Below are positions 24,730 to 35,463 of a DNA stretch of 64,000 nucleotides, one piece after another. Source of the DNA: Mrakia gelida (lineage: Eukaryota; Basidiomycota; Tremellomycetes; Cystofilobasidiales; Mrakiaceae); NCBI GenBank assembly GCA_024345305.1, contig BRON01000014.1, positions 1,178,001 to 1,242,000 of the forward strand, read 5' to 3'. The notes beneath the pieces are model-generated. The model did no database searches and was not told where the DNA came from. It was given only the letters and a program-made list of their open reading frames with translations. The position numbers and the translations under genes were made by a program. How positions within the stretch are numbered: position 1 is the first letter of the stretch; each line of letters opens with the position of its first letter.

Positions 24730-26165
24730 ATGGAACGAATCGCCATGTGCAGATCTGAGCTCGCCCATGCTATCTCCAGTGAGTAGACCGCTGCCTTGGT
24801 CGAGAAGAAAGAGAAGTGGGGGAGGAGAGAGGGAGATCGTAGGAGCCCGAGCTGATCACCTCTCCCTCCTTCCTTCCATCTTCAGTCGAGCCTCTCACCT
24901 TCTACTATGGTTCGCCTCAGATTTGTCTTCCCTCGTTTTCGAACGCTCTATCTAACCGCTATCCTCTCGTGTCTTTTCCAGCCTCCATCGCCTACATCTC
25001 CTACCGAGACTCGCTCCTCCACTTCCTCGCCCTCGTTCGCCTTCGCCTCAAGGACAAGACCTTCATCCTCGCTCCCTCCTCCCTTCCTCTTCGCCTCCAC
25101 CTCTTCAACCTACCCAACGAGATCACATACCAGATCTACGAGTACCTCTTCCACTCCCTCATCGAAACCGAGAAGCTCAAGGTCCTCGACAGGATCGGTC
25201 TCTGTCCTCACGGGGGAGCTTGCTTCAGTCGCTGGAACCCTCACCGAGCGACTTCCCTCTGCCTCGCCTCCAAGTCCGAGAACATGGAGAGGGAGGGATG
25301 GAAGGAATGTAGTGATTCGGACGAAGAGGAAGACTATCCCCCTAAGAAATGGCCGCTGACTCGTTTCGAGGTAGGATCGTGCGATTGCGACGCGTGTTCG
25401 AAGAGGCGACGAGAGCTCAGAGCTCTCGTTCTCGACAAGGAAGGAGAGTCTGCTGGAGTCTGCTGGGTTGACTTTGTGCCGAGGATGGAGTGCTGCTTGA
25501 TTCGACCGAACGATTACGAGGACCTTTCTGAGGAGGGCCAGGAGGACGCTGTTCGGCAGTACTGTCAGTGTGATGAGCTGCAGAGGGAGCAAGCTCTCGC
25601 CTTGGGGAAGATTTTCGTTGAGGCTGAACAGAAGGTCAGCCAGTTTCTTTCTCATCTCTGCTGTTCCTCTATGGGTCTTCTTTTCTCTCGTCTCTGCCGC
25701 TGACTCGTTTTCGTTCTCCTCCTCGTTCTCGTTCCCTCGCAGATGCGATCCGTCACGACCCTCTTCGACCTCACCCTCTTCTCTCCTCCCTCCTCCGCTG
25801 CAGCTCACACGGGAGAGTACGGGGACGATCTCGCTCTCCGTCCTGCACTCGTCGGAATCGGATCCACCGTCCCATCCAGCAATCTTCTCTCGACTTCACA
25901 CTTCAACCTCAACACGTCCTCTGGCTCCCTCACTCACGCCTGGATCGAGCAGACCGCGAGCATCGTCGAGGAAACCTCCATCACCCATTTCTACGTTCCT
26001 GAATCCTCTCAGCTCACGTCTCAGCTCACGGAGGAAGGGCTTCAGAGATTCGAGAGGTTTGGCAGATCGTTGAGATTGCCGAGGGAGGAGGGCGTCTTGA
26101 AGGTGTACTACGACTCGATGGGACCGGTTCAACTGGGTCAGGGACGTGGATGGAGACCTAGTTAG
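24730..26165 (+). CDS. F-box-like/cysteine-motif protein, copy 1 (early stop)
   Basis: Four exons: 24730-24778, 24886-24909, 24982-25634 and 25743-26165, for 382 residues. The N-terminal half has YRDSLLHFLALVRLR, then an F-box-like segment, LHLFNLPNEITYQIYEYLFH, and LKVLDRIGLCPHGGACF. A conserved CDCDACSKRRRE motif follows, then a C-terminal domain with LTSQLTEEGLQRFERFGRSL. The gene at 57893 is a clear paralogue with the same exon pattern, including a 24-nt exon 2. Relative to it, TAG at 26163 comes early: the same frame continues KPSLMVVNKLVL to another TAG at 26238. A 39-nt GT...AG segment (26127-26165) would remove the stop. Likely an E3 ligase adaptor, by analogy only. Confidence 0.72.
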
Positions 26166-26578
26166 AAGCCTTCGTTGATGGTCGTGAACAAGCTCGTGCT
26201 TAGCGATTGGAAGGTTCAAGAGCTGCCTCGATGGGAGTAGGACGGCGAGGGAGGGTGGAGGTCGCGTTTCGATTTGTTGCTCTTTTTCTTACGATTTTTT
26301 CACGATCTTCATGCTTCCATCTTTACGTGTCAGACTTCTCAAGCATGGGCGTTGCTGCTAGACATCATTCTGTCCTCGAGGCTGGCCGCGAGGGCAGAAG
26401 AGGAGGGAGGGAAGGAGGAAGGAGCGAAAATGTTGAGCTCGACCTCTCCTTCCTTTTTGATTCGAGAGATCCCCTTCGTTCCTTCTCCTCCAACTCCCTT
26501 CTCGACTTTCACTCCGTTCTGGAGGTAGAGGCTCCTCGTCCATACTTCAAGGACCAGCATCGCCTACTTCTCTCAGCG

Positions 26579-29500
26579 ATGTCGGCTCCTCGACCTAGCT
26601 CTTTCCTGGGCGGACCCTTCCTCGTCAACGTCCTTCATCGCCTTCCTATCCCTCTCGTCGATGCCATCTTCAACAACCCTAGAACCTTCAATGATACCCT
26701 GTCCCCTCCCGTACTCTTCCACGCAGGCCTTACCACTCTCGGTCAAGTCGTCAGGAAGATACTCTTGGAATCCTTCCCTGATCTGCCAGTCGAAGCTTTG
26801 AATGTGAGCTCGACGCTTCCTTCCCTCAGCCCTCCCTTTCCCTTCTCTCTTCTCCCTTTCGTCTTAGCTGACTCTCTTCTCTGCTCAACCTCATCCTGGA
26901 CAGCACCTCGTCTCCGAATCAACCTCCTCACCCTTCCTCGCCGACCTCGTCTCCTGCTGGGGTCTCAGACGGAGAGCTCTTGAGCTCTCTGCGCCGTCGC
27001 CAGAAAGGGAGGAGGAAGTCTTCGTCAGGATCGTAGGAGGGATTCAACTTTTCAAGGACGGAGACTCGCATGTATATCAGTACCTCGGAGTTGTGATGGG
27101 AGATCTAGTGAGGGAGCTGAAGGTGGAACTAGAGACGAATGGAAACGGTGAGCTCGAGTTCCCCTTCGCTCGTCGCTCGAGTCACACACCTCCCCTCGGT
27201 TTCGTGGCTGACCTGCGTCCTGCTCTCTCTCAGACGACGTACGATCTCTCTTCGTTAAAAGGCAGCTTCAAGCACCACCTCCGCCTCCTCCTGCACCACC
27301 TCCTCCAGTCCCTCCGGCTCCTCCGCCTCGAGAAGAAGTCGTCGTTGATCCTCGTCGCGTTCCGGACCCGTCAGACGCTATCTGTGCGTTCATCCCCACC
27401 CAGCTTCCTCCGAGCTCTGCACAGCTGACTATCCTTTTTCTCCAGTCCTCAAAAGTTACCCTACCTGCCCAGAAGCGGATCCTCAGCAGCTCGACGCGAT
27501 CCTCCGCCGACTCTCTCCCTCGACTCGTCAAACCCTTCTCACCCATCCCTCCGCTGATGTATCCAACTACGAGACTCTTCTACGAAAAAAGAAGTATCCA
27601 CACTGTAACGAGGCATTGAAGTCCCTCGTCGGAAGGATTCTTGCCTCCCATGGACTTTCGTCGAGGAAGAAGATCGTACGTCCGCTCGGTCCAACCGTCA
27701 ATTCCCCCTCCCCCGCTGCCTTCGCAAGCTGAGCCATTGCGTCGCTCCCCCTTTTTTCCAGGAGGGAGTCTTCTCGGAATGCTTCAAGACGGCTATCCTG
27801 CTTCCCTTCCTTCGTCGCTGGCGACTCTCAACCCGAGTTCGAAGAGGAAAGGACGCGACGGATCCCATCAACGAGAAGCTCTTCCTCCTCAGCCTCTTCG
27901 CCGGAATCGAACGCGACCTCGGACTTCAAGAAGCAACAGGCGGCTTCGGCGCTCTCTTCGCTCCCGTCGTCAACTACATCCTCGAGACCAAACCCTGTTC
28001 GTAACTCTTCCATCTTCTCGACGACTCGGTGCGAAGGTCGGCTCGTTCTGACACTTCCTTCCTTCCCCTCCTCTGCATTCGGAGCCGCCTTGAAAGAGCT
28101 CGATCAACTCCGAATGTCTCTGGGAGTGCAGATGCGGTACGACATCCTGGTGGATGGCAGTTCGGAGGAATCGCGTCGGAGGATCCGCGCCGTTTTCGAC
28201 AACCAGCTCTCGTCGGATGGAGAAGGCTCAACTTGAGCGCACGCGAAGGCTGCAGCTGCTCTCACGTTGTTAGAGTCTAAGACGCTTCCTTCGACAGTCG
28301 AGGATGCTGTGGTCGAGAACGATCTGCGACCGTGAATCCTCTCTGCTCGACACGTCTTGTGTTTCTTTCCCCTTCGTCGAAACTGACGACATCGCCTTTT
28401 GAACCTCGACCAGACCTCCCTCCTCACAACCTCGTCTTCCTCAACCCTTCGAGTCCCCATCCCTCCTCCTCCAAAACCGATGCTCGCTCCTCGGAATGAC
28501 CCTCGCGTTCGAGACGATCTCCAGGGAAGGAGATGCCATCTCGACCGTCGTCGTCGTCGCTGGCGGCCGCTTCTCCGCCGAAGGAAAGGGCGAAAATGCA
28601 GAGGATGCGAAGGAGGTGGCTTCTCGACTTCTTCTGAAGTCAGGAATCCTACCGGAATCGATGGAGGTCGAGCTGGAGATCGTCAACGACGAGCCGTGAG
28701 TAGTTTATCTTTGACTGAGCGATGTTGCTCGACAGCTTTCTGACTTGTATTTCTACTACCGACAGACCATTCTCGGTCAACCATCATCGTACTCCCTCGG
28801 CCCTCGTCGAAACAGCACCTCTCGCCTCCCCGATCTCGACTCCAGCAACCCAACGTTCTCTCCACCACGACGAAGACCTCTCTTCCCCTTCGTCGGCTCC
28901 GGATATCACTCTTCAGGATCCGGGCTCAGTCTCGACTGGATCCGGAAGAGAGGCTGGTCAGCAGCAGGTCGAACCTAACGAAGATCAGTCAGTTCGCGTC
29001 TCGACTTCTCTCACTTCCTCGGTCGACTTCACTGCGAAGCTCTGCTGACCCATGTTTTTCTTCGTTTCCCAACAGACCATCGACATCAAGCGTTCCCGAT
29101 CCCATCGAGACGGAGGAGAAGAATAAGAAGAAGAAGAAGAAGCAGCGCTCCTCAAGTCAGCTCGCGTCGGTCGACTCCTCCCTCGTCTCTCCTCAATCCA
29201 CTCCCTCCATCTCCACACACTCAGCATCGCGACCCGATCTTCCCGAATACTCATCTACGTCTTACCGAATCTCAGCCGCTCAACCCTCCTCCTCTCTTCC
29301 CTTCGACCAACTCTCCCTCTCTTCGAACGTCGACGAACCCGCCCAACCATCTCCCGTCATAGCCGCCAAACCCAACCGCAAACCACCCACCACCCCATCC
29401 ACTCCCTCTCGCCCAGCCAAAGACGACTCGAGGAAACGTCTCTCCGAACTCGCCGTGCAACTAGGTCTAGAACCTCCGTCGTTCAAGTCGAAACCGATGA

Positions 29501-29774
29501 GGAAGGACGAGCGGGGAGTCGACGTGTTTCTCGAGAAGGTTTTCGTTGGGAAGCATTCGGAGAAGGGGACTGGATGGTCGAAGGAGCTGGCGCAGCAGAA
29601 GGCTTGTAGGAAGATGCTTGAGTCGGGAGAGTTGGGAGGGATGGAGGGTGTTGAGGGAGGAGGTGAGTCAAGTCGGGTTTCGTTTTGTTTGTTTCGTTCG
29701 AGGGGTCGAGAGAGAGAGCTCGTGCTGACCCATCTCATTTCTCACCCTCTCTACAACGTCTCCCAGACCTTTGA
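26579..29774 (+). CDS. Degenerate RNase III-like protein with three dsRNA-binding domains
   Basis: Ten exons (26579-26803, 26904-27147, 27234-27383, 27446-27675, 27762-27996, 28085-28331, 28414-28695, 28766-28987, 29076-29662, 29767-29774) give 809 codons with one internal TGA at 28234. Residues about 1-160 follow the RNase III fold, but the catalytic LGD position reads TLGQVV and the second acidic motif reads EEVFVRIVGG. A proline-rich linker leads to a second RNase III-like region (NEALKSLVGR; later EKLFLLSLFAG), also lacking the acidic residues. Three dsRBD-like segments follow: IRAVFDNQLSSDGEGST then AHAKAAAALTLL (TGA between), LAFETISREGD, and VDVFLEKVFVGKH then WSKELAQQKA. Probably a dsRNA-binding pseudoenzyme; whether functional is unclear. 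Confidence 0.7.
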
Positions 29775-29942
29775 TAGAGCTCTCTTAGGTACCCGAAGCT
29801 GCGATGGGATGAACATCGCTCTCATAATCAAGGCTGTTGTCGACGAGGGAGATCGAAGGGAACGCGAGATCAAAAGGGCGAAACTGACCTCTTCTTCCCT
29901 TCACTCCCGACTTCGACCTTCCCTCCTTCCCTTCAATTCAAG

Positions 29943-31596
29943 ATGTCTTCTACCCCTAGCCTTAAACACTGGACACCCTCCTCCCCTCCCCCTCCGAAGC
30001 GGGTTCGCCTTGAGGACGAGTCGAGCTCCGAAGAAGAGTCTTCGAGCGAAGAGGACGAGGACTCCTCCGACGAGTCAGATTCGGATACAACTGCCGTCGA
30101 GACTCCAATCATCCCTCCTCCAGCCGCCTTGGTCAAGTCCACCGACTTCTACTTCAAGGACGGGAACCTCATCATCCAAGTCGGAGGAACGAAGTCGTTC
30201 AAGGTCCATCGAAGTCTCTTTGAGAAGTCGAGCGTCTTCGCTGGGATGTTCGAGGTTGGGACTGGGAATGGAGGGAGCGAGAAGAACTCGAAGGAGAGTG
30301 TGGTGAAGCTGGAAGATAATGTTCAGGCATGGGAAGCTTTGCTCAAAGCGATGTATGGAGGGAGGTGAGTTCCCTTCGCTCGTTCACTTCCCTTTCATCG
30401 TCCTTGTTCTCGACTCGTTCGCTTGTTGCTCGCCCTTGATCTCGTTTTCGTGCTGACTCTTCTTCTTGTTGCTCTTTCTAAAGCTCTTTCGCGACATCGG
30501 ATCCTTCTCTCAATGAACTGCGAGCCGTTCTCCTCCTTTCGGACAAAGTGAGTCGCTTCGAAGTTCGAAAACGAGACTCGTCCATGGCTCGCTCGACCAA
30601 ATGCCAACCTTTCCCTCTCTCTTCCAATTCTACCCACAGTACGACCTCACCACCATCTTCGAAACCACCCAATCCATCTTCATCAAGTCCGTCACCCCTC
30701 AACTCAAGCTCGACTTCGACGCCCCATCGCTCCCCGACTCGCTTTCGGCGGAAGAGCTTCGAGGGATTCTCTACATCTCCCTTCGCTTCAAAACACCCCA
30801 ACTCCTCCCTTTCGTCTACTACCTTCTCGCTTTGAAGATGGAGGAGGTCCTTGGACCTCTGATGGTGGATCGATCTCCGGATCTGTTCGGATGGGCGAGA
30901 GGAGGACTGTCCAGGAGCAATCGTGAGTTCGACGCGTCGTCTTTCTCAGTTCCCTCCCTCCGTTCTCGCGCCTCCGACTTCTGGAACCTTCGTGCTCAAA
31001 CGAAGAGCCGCAAGTGATTTCCGTTACTGGTTCCATCCCAAGATGTTTCCTTTCTTACTCACCTTTGTCTCCTCCACCAATCCCTCGACCCTCCAGTCTA
31101 CTCGATCTGCCGCCTTCATCACAAAGCCTCCGATCTTCAAAAAATCCTCTTCGTCAAACTGACTCGAGACCAGGGCAGTAACTCGCATTCCATCTGCAGC
31201 CTGAACGGCCTCTGCGAGGGGAGCCTGAGTGTCCTGGTGAAGTCGGAGACGAGGGCCGGGAGTAGGCTCAGGTATCGAGAGGTTTTACTGCGGTACATAG
31301 CTGGGAGTAACACTGAAGAGGCCTTACCGAACGTGCAGTATAACTGTCGCCTAGACTTCACGGAGGAGATGTCGGATAATCTCGAGAAGGTAAGCAGCTC
31401 AGAGGCGTTTATGCGACACAGGGCAACTCGAACCGAAGCTGACATCGTGCTTTTCTCCCCTCTTTCACAGTTCAACCAAGTCATCGTCGACGCCATTGGA
31501 GGACTGGATGGCTCCCTCGCAACGGATTCCTACTTCACCGAGAAGGGTACACCAGATCACGTCAATCCCTACTTCCCGAACGGGGTCCCTACTTAG
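29943..31596 (+). CDS. BTB/POZ domain protein, copy 1
   Basis: Five exons (29943-30364, 30484-30547, 30640-30922, 31097-31389, 31471-31596), 395 residues. After an acidic Ser/Glu leader comes a BTB domain: DFYFKDGNLIIQVGGTKSFK, VHRSLFEKSSVFAGMF, then a KLEDNVQAWEALLKAMY segment and LNELRAVLLLSDKYDL. The C-terminal third has no recognised domain but is conserved in the paralogue at 56076 (LRRCxLxxx pattern, FNQVIVDAIGG). Exon sizes match the paralogue (exon 2 is 64 nt in both). BTB proteins commonly recruit substrates to cullin-3; that role is inferred. Confidence 0.85.
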
Positions 31597-31792
31597 TCGA
31601 CGCGACGCACTCTCTTACTTACGAGGACATAGTTCGCAGCTTCGCTTCTCGTCTAATAGCTCGCTCTCGTTCGATAGATGTACACCAAAACCTTTCGTGC
31701 TCTTTCCCTCCTTCTTTCGAGAAGCGATGTTGACGCGTCGTGAGAAAGTCGTAAAATCGTTATCGAGAAACCCAACCCAACCCATCACACCC
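31597..31792. other. Convergent 3' ends
   Basis: Under 200 bp separate the BTB stop from the stop of the minus-strand gene. Contains one ACGCGTC motif near 31734. Nothing else seen. Confidence 0.4.
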
Positions 31793-34679
31793 TCACTCCT
31801 CCATCACCATCTCCACCTCATCCTCCCAATCCCCCTCTTCGACAACCCTATACCCCTGCTCCCCAAGCACCTCCCTCACATCCAACCTCCTGACCTCCTG
31901 ATCCAACACGAACAACCTCTTCGAGATATCCTCGTGCTTCCTTCTCAGCACCTGCCACTCCTTCCTTATCTCCATCCTTCTTCCCATCGTCTCTTGCCGA
32001 GGGCTGCTGGGGTCGTGGATGAACTTGAGGGAGAGGGTTTCTCGAGGTGTTGGGGAGGAGGAGAGAGATCGGGAGAGGGAGCGAGATGAGCGGCGCGACG
32101 ACGAGTGGGATGGGGAGCGGGAGGGCGAGAGACGAAGCTTTTGATGACGATTCCAGTTGGACGGGTTGGTGCTGCGAGGTGGTGGTGGGATGAGGGCGTA
32201 GGTGGATTGGGGAGTGAGGAGGTTGCTGGTGGTGGATTTGGCGTCGTCGTCGTTGAAGACCGAGGAGGGAGTGGTCGATCGAGGAGATGGCTTGATGTCC
32301 TCCTCCTCTTCCTCTTCCTCATCCTCCGCATCGCTGGCGTCGACGAGCTTCGTACCCGACTCGGAGGGTGAGGAGTGGATCGAGGAGGATGCTGGGGAGG
32401 GAGCTCGACCCTTGGGATCCTGCGAGGCTTCGTCGATCTCCATCTCCTCCGAGCGAACGCGTCGTTCCCTCTCCTCGTCCTGCGACGGCTCTCCTGCCTC
32501 CTTCGGCGACTGCGATCTCGGTGCTCGCTCTTGATCCGACGATGGAAGAGGGAGGAGTCCGGAGGGGGTGGGGAGGGCTTCGGTCGAGGGAGTGGACGAA
32601 GGAAGAGGGAGGATTGGACGAGGGAGAGCCGAAAGAGGTCGAAGAGGTTTGGAGGAGGGTCGAGAGGAAGCCGCGCAGAAGAGAGGCGATGGTTGAAGCT
32701 CTCCTCGCATGGTTGATAGGCCAGGTTCGAACTTCTCCGGGTCGTGAACGTTGTCGGAGTAGAACCTCTTGAGTCCACGAGGGAGGTTGAGGCCTTTGAC
32801 GAAGGGTCCGAGTCCGTTGACGAGGATTCGATTCGACGGGACTGGAAAGGAGAGGAGGAAAGGTCGGCGAGAGAGATTCAAAAGGAGTTGGAGACGAGTA
32901 CTCACTTTTCAATGTTGGATGGGCAGGAGAAGACCGGGCTGGGGTGCTGGAGAGGTAAGTGAGGTTGGGATCGAGAGCGGAAGCAGGTGTTTCGACTGAG
33001 GGAAGAAGGAACACGGAAGCGTCAGTTACGACAGCCAAAGGCAAAGCTTCGAGACCGAGCAGAAATTATGCTCACAAGCTGGTAGGAGATTCGGTCGCCT
33101 CGGTGTCCGACTGGAGGACGAGACTTTCGACGTGTCCTTCGTCGAGGATGAGCGTGAGGATGGTGGATTCGATGAGGATTGCTGACTCTGCTGCTGTTGC
33201 GGCGGTGAAGACGAGAGAAGCTGAAATGGTGTGGGAGAGTTGGCTCGACGAGTTCGACCGGCTGTGAAAAGAGAAAGAGAAAAACGCGTCGTGAGTAAGA
33301 CGAGGAGATCGCTCGTCTGCTCGTTCAAAGTTCGACGAAGACTGACCTGGAACGACGACCACCTCATCCTCTGAAGACTCTGCCTCGTCCTCCGACTCAT
33401 CTCCGATCTTCAGACCAGTAGCAAGTCGCTCTCGAACTGAGGACAAAGTCACGAAAGATCAGCTTCGCACTCGCTTGTCGAGAGAGGAAAAAGAGCCCAC
33501 CAACTCACGATCTTTATGACTCCACAAGCACCTCCCCGACCACTCCTGATCCTTCTTGATCCTATCCTCCCTCTCCCTCTTCTTGGCTGCCGAAATCAGG
33601 CGCTGCTTCTCAGCCATCCGAAGGTCCAGTCGATCCTGAAGTGTCCGAAGCGGATCCTCGCTCGACGAGACCGAGAACCTCTTCTTCTTGATGACTATGG
33701 AAGAAAGCGAGTAATCTCGTCAGTAAGTTAACCAACACTTCGACTTCGAGATGATGGGAAGAAGATCTCACTCTTGAAAGTTCCCTTCGCGTCTCGAAAG
33801 ACAACCTCGTTGACCTTCGCGAGATCAGGCATCCGAAGCGAGGTTCCGACGGGTTGCTGCCATTCCGAGAGGATCGTTTCCGAGTAGAAATCAATGTAGG
33901 CTTGGAGTCGTAGTGCAGCTACATGAGTGGCCTGTAAGTCGACAAAATCGAGGGAGGTGGAGTCAGTGTGAGAAAGCTCGAACATGGACAAGAGGAGAGG
34001 GAAGGGGATCGAAGCTGACCTCGGGCATGGAAAGTTCGCTGTTCGAGCTGTACATGTAGATCCGAGCCGCTGAGTTGTGCTCTCGAGGAATGTCTTTGAG
34101 AACGACCTTTTGAACTAGGGGAGAAGATAGACGAAAGGAAGAATGGAGGTCAGAAGGGAGGAGGGGGAGGGGACGGGAAGGGAGGGAAGGAGAGGTTCGA
34201 GCTCACTGTAAGAACTGACGATGTCTAGAACGGCGACAGAGCTCCAAGGTCGAGGATGAATACATCCCTCAGCTGTTGAGTGGTTGACTATCGGAGATAT
34301 AAGCTCTTTGGGGAGAGATGGGAAGTCCCGCTGAAGTGTAGGAAGAGAGAGAGGGGAGGGAAGGAAGGGAAGGGAAAGATGAGCTCGAGCTCAAAATGGG
34401 ATCCTTTCTTCCATGCTTCCTCGTAGCCCCCCATAGCTCTTCAGACCCAACCAAGCTACTGGAAGAGGCACTGACCTTCAAGCATTGCTGTCGAGTAGCC
34501 GTCGTAGGTCCAGAGGTAGCAGCGACGACGGGAGGGCAGGTGGGAGCTCGAACGCGTTCATTCTCCTTCTTCGACGCGAGCAAAGGAGGGACCTCGTCCG
34601 TCCGTCGCTTCTTCATTGGTCTTGAGGATCCAGAGTTCTTGGTTCCGAGAAGATGAGTGCGAGAGGAAGAGGGAGGCAT
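31793..34679 (-). CDS. Long, mostly disordered nuclear-type protein
   Basis: Nine exons (34679-34476, 34330-34207, 34114-34020, 33931-33772, 33694-33509, 33436-33347, 33261-33076, 32995-32906, 32841-31793) join without frame change to 727 residues. I do not recognise it. An N-terminal basic leader (MKKRRTDE) precedes a folded region, about 70-190, with ATHVAALRLQAYIDFYSETI. A Lys/Arg-rich helix with REREDRIKKDQEWSGRCLW and an acidic patch (DESEDEAESSEDE) follow. The last exon starts with a conserved-looking GLGPFVKGLNLPRGLKRFY, then a low-complexity acidic and RS-like stretch (SRSPSHSSSRRSSRS). It ends in a coiled coil (QVLRRKHEDISKRLFVLDQE). A chromatin or RNA-linked role is a guess. Confidence 0.7.
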
Positions 34680-35463
34680 CGGCCAAGGTGGGGGAAGGGG
34701 AAGGGGAAGGGAAGGGTGGCTGTTTGAGGCCTGGGAGGTGAAAGGGAAACGCGAGAGTGAAGGTCCCGCAGCGGAGGACTCCAGCTTTCGACGCGTCAAC
34801 AATGCATCCGAAACCGATAAGGAAAAGGCGTGGAGTAAAGTATCGATCGAAAAGCTATAGTAAGAGTGCTCAACGCTCACGACAAACGACGGAAAAGAGG
34901 TGAAACTGGCGAAGATGATGGCGAAGAATAAGAGCGACACGTTGTCGTTTCGCTCGAACCCACTAACATCCCGTCGAACCTTCACCACTTGTGATCGAAC
35001 AAGATACGGCTTGCGAGTCTTCTGATGCATGCATTCCGGCTCTTGAGATCTCCTCTTCTTCCTTCAAAGCAGCAAGCGAGACGCGTCGCATCTCGTCCTT
35101 TTCTGCGAACAATCCCAAACTCTCGCACCGAACTCTCGATTGTCTCAACTATAGCTTCATCGTATCCAACCCTCTCCCTCTCTGTTTATCTAGGTCTACA
35201 TACATCAAGGTACACGCTGTTCTAGCAGCAGACGGACAACCTCGTCCCTCGCTCCCTCCGTCGTCGCGACGTGAGCATCGAGTTGAGGATCAATGCGGTG
35301 GAATGTGACGATCTGGGAGAGGGATGCGAGGAAGGAGGGGAGAGAGAAGATGGGAGGGAGACGGAGTTAGCTTGAGGAAGGAGAGCGAGAAGATTGAGAC
35401 GAGACGAAGAAGGGGAGCGAGGTTGAGAGGAGCTCGACGACGACGAACCTTGCAACGGCGATC
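34680..35463. other. Intergenic region between two minus-strand genes
   Basis: Promoter of the downstream gene plus 3' end of the upstream one. Two ACGCGTC motifs (34791, 35082). No supported gene. Confidence 0.4.
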
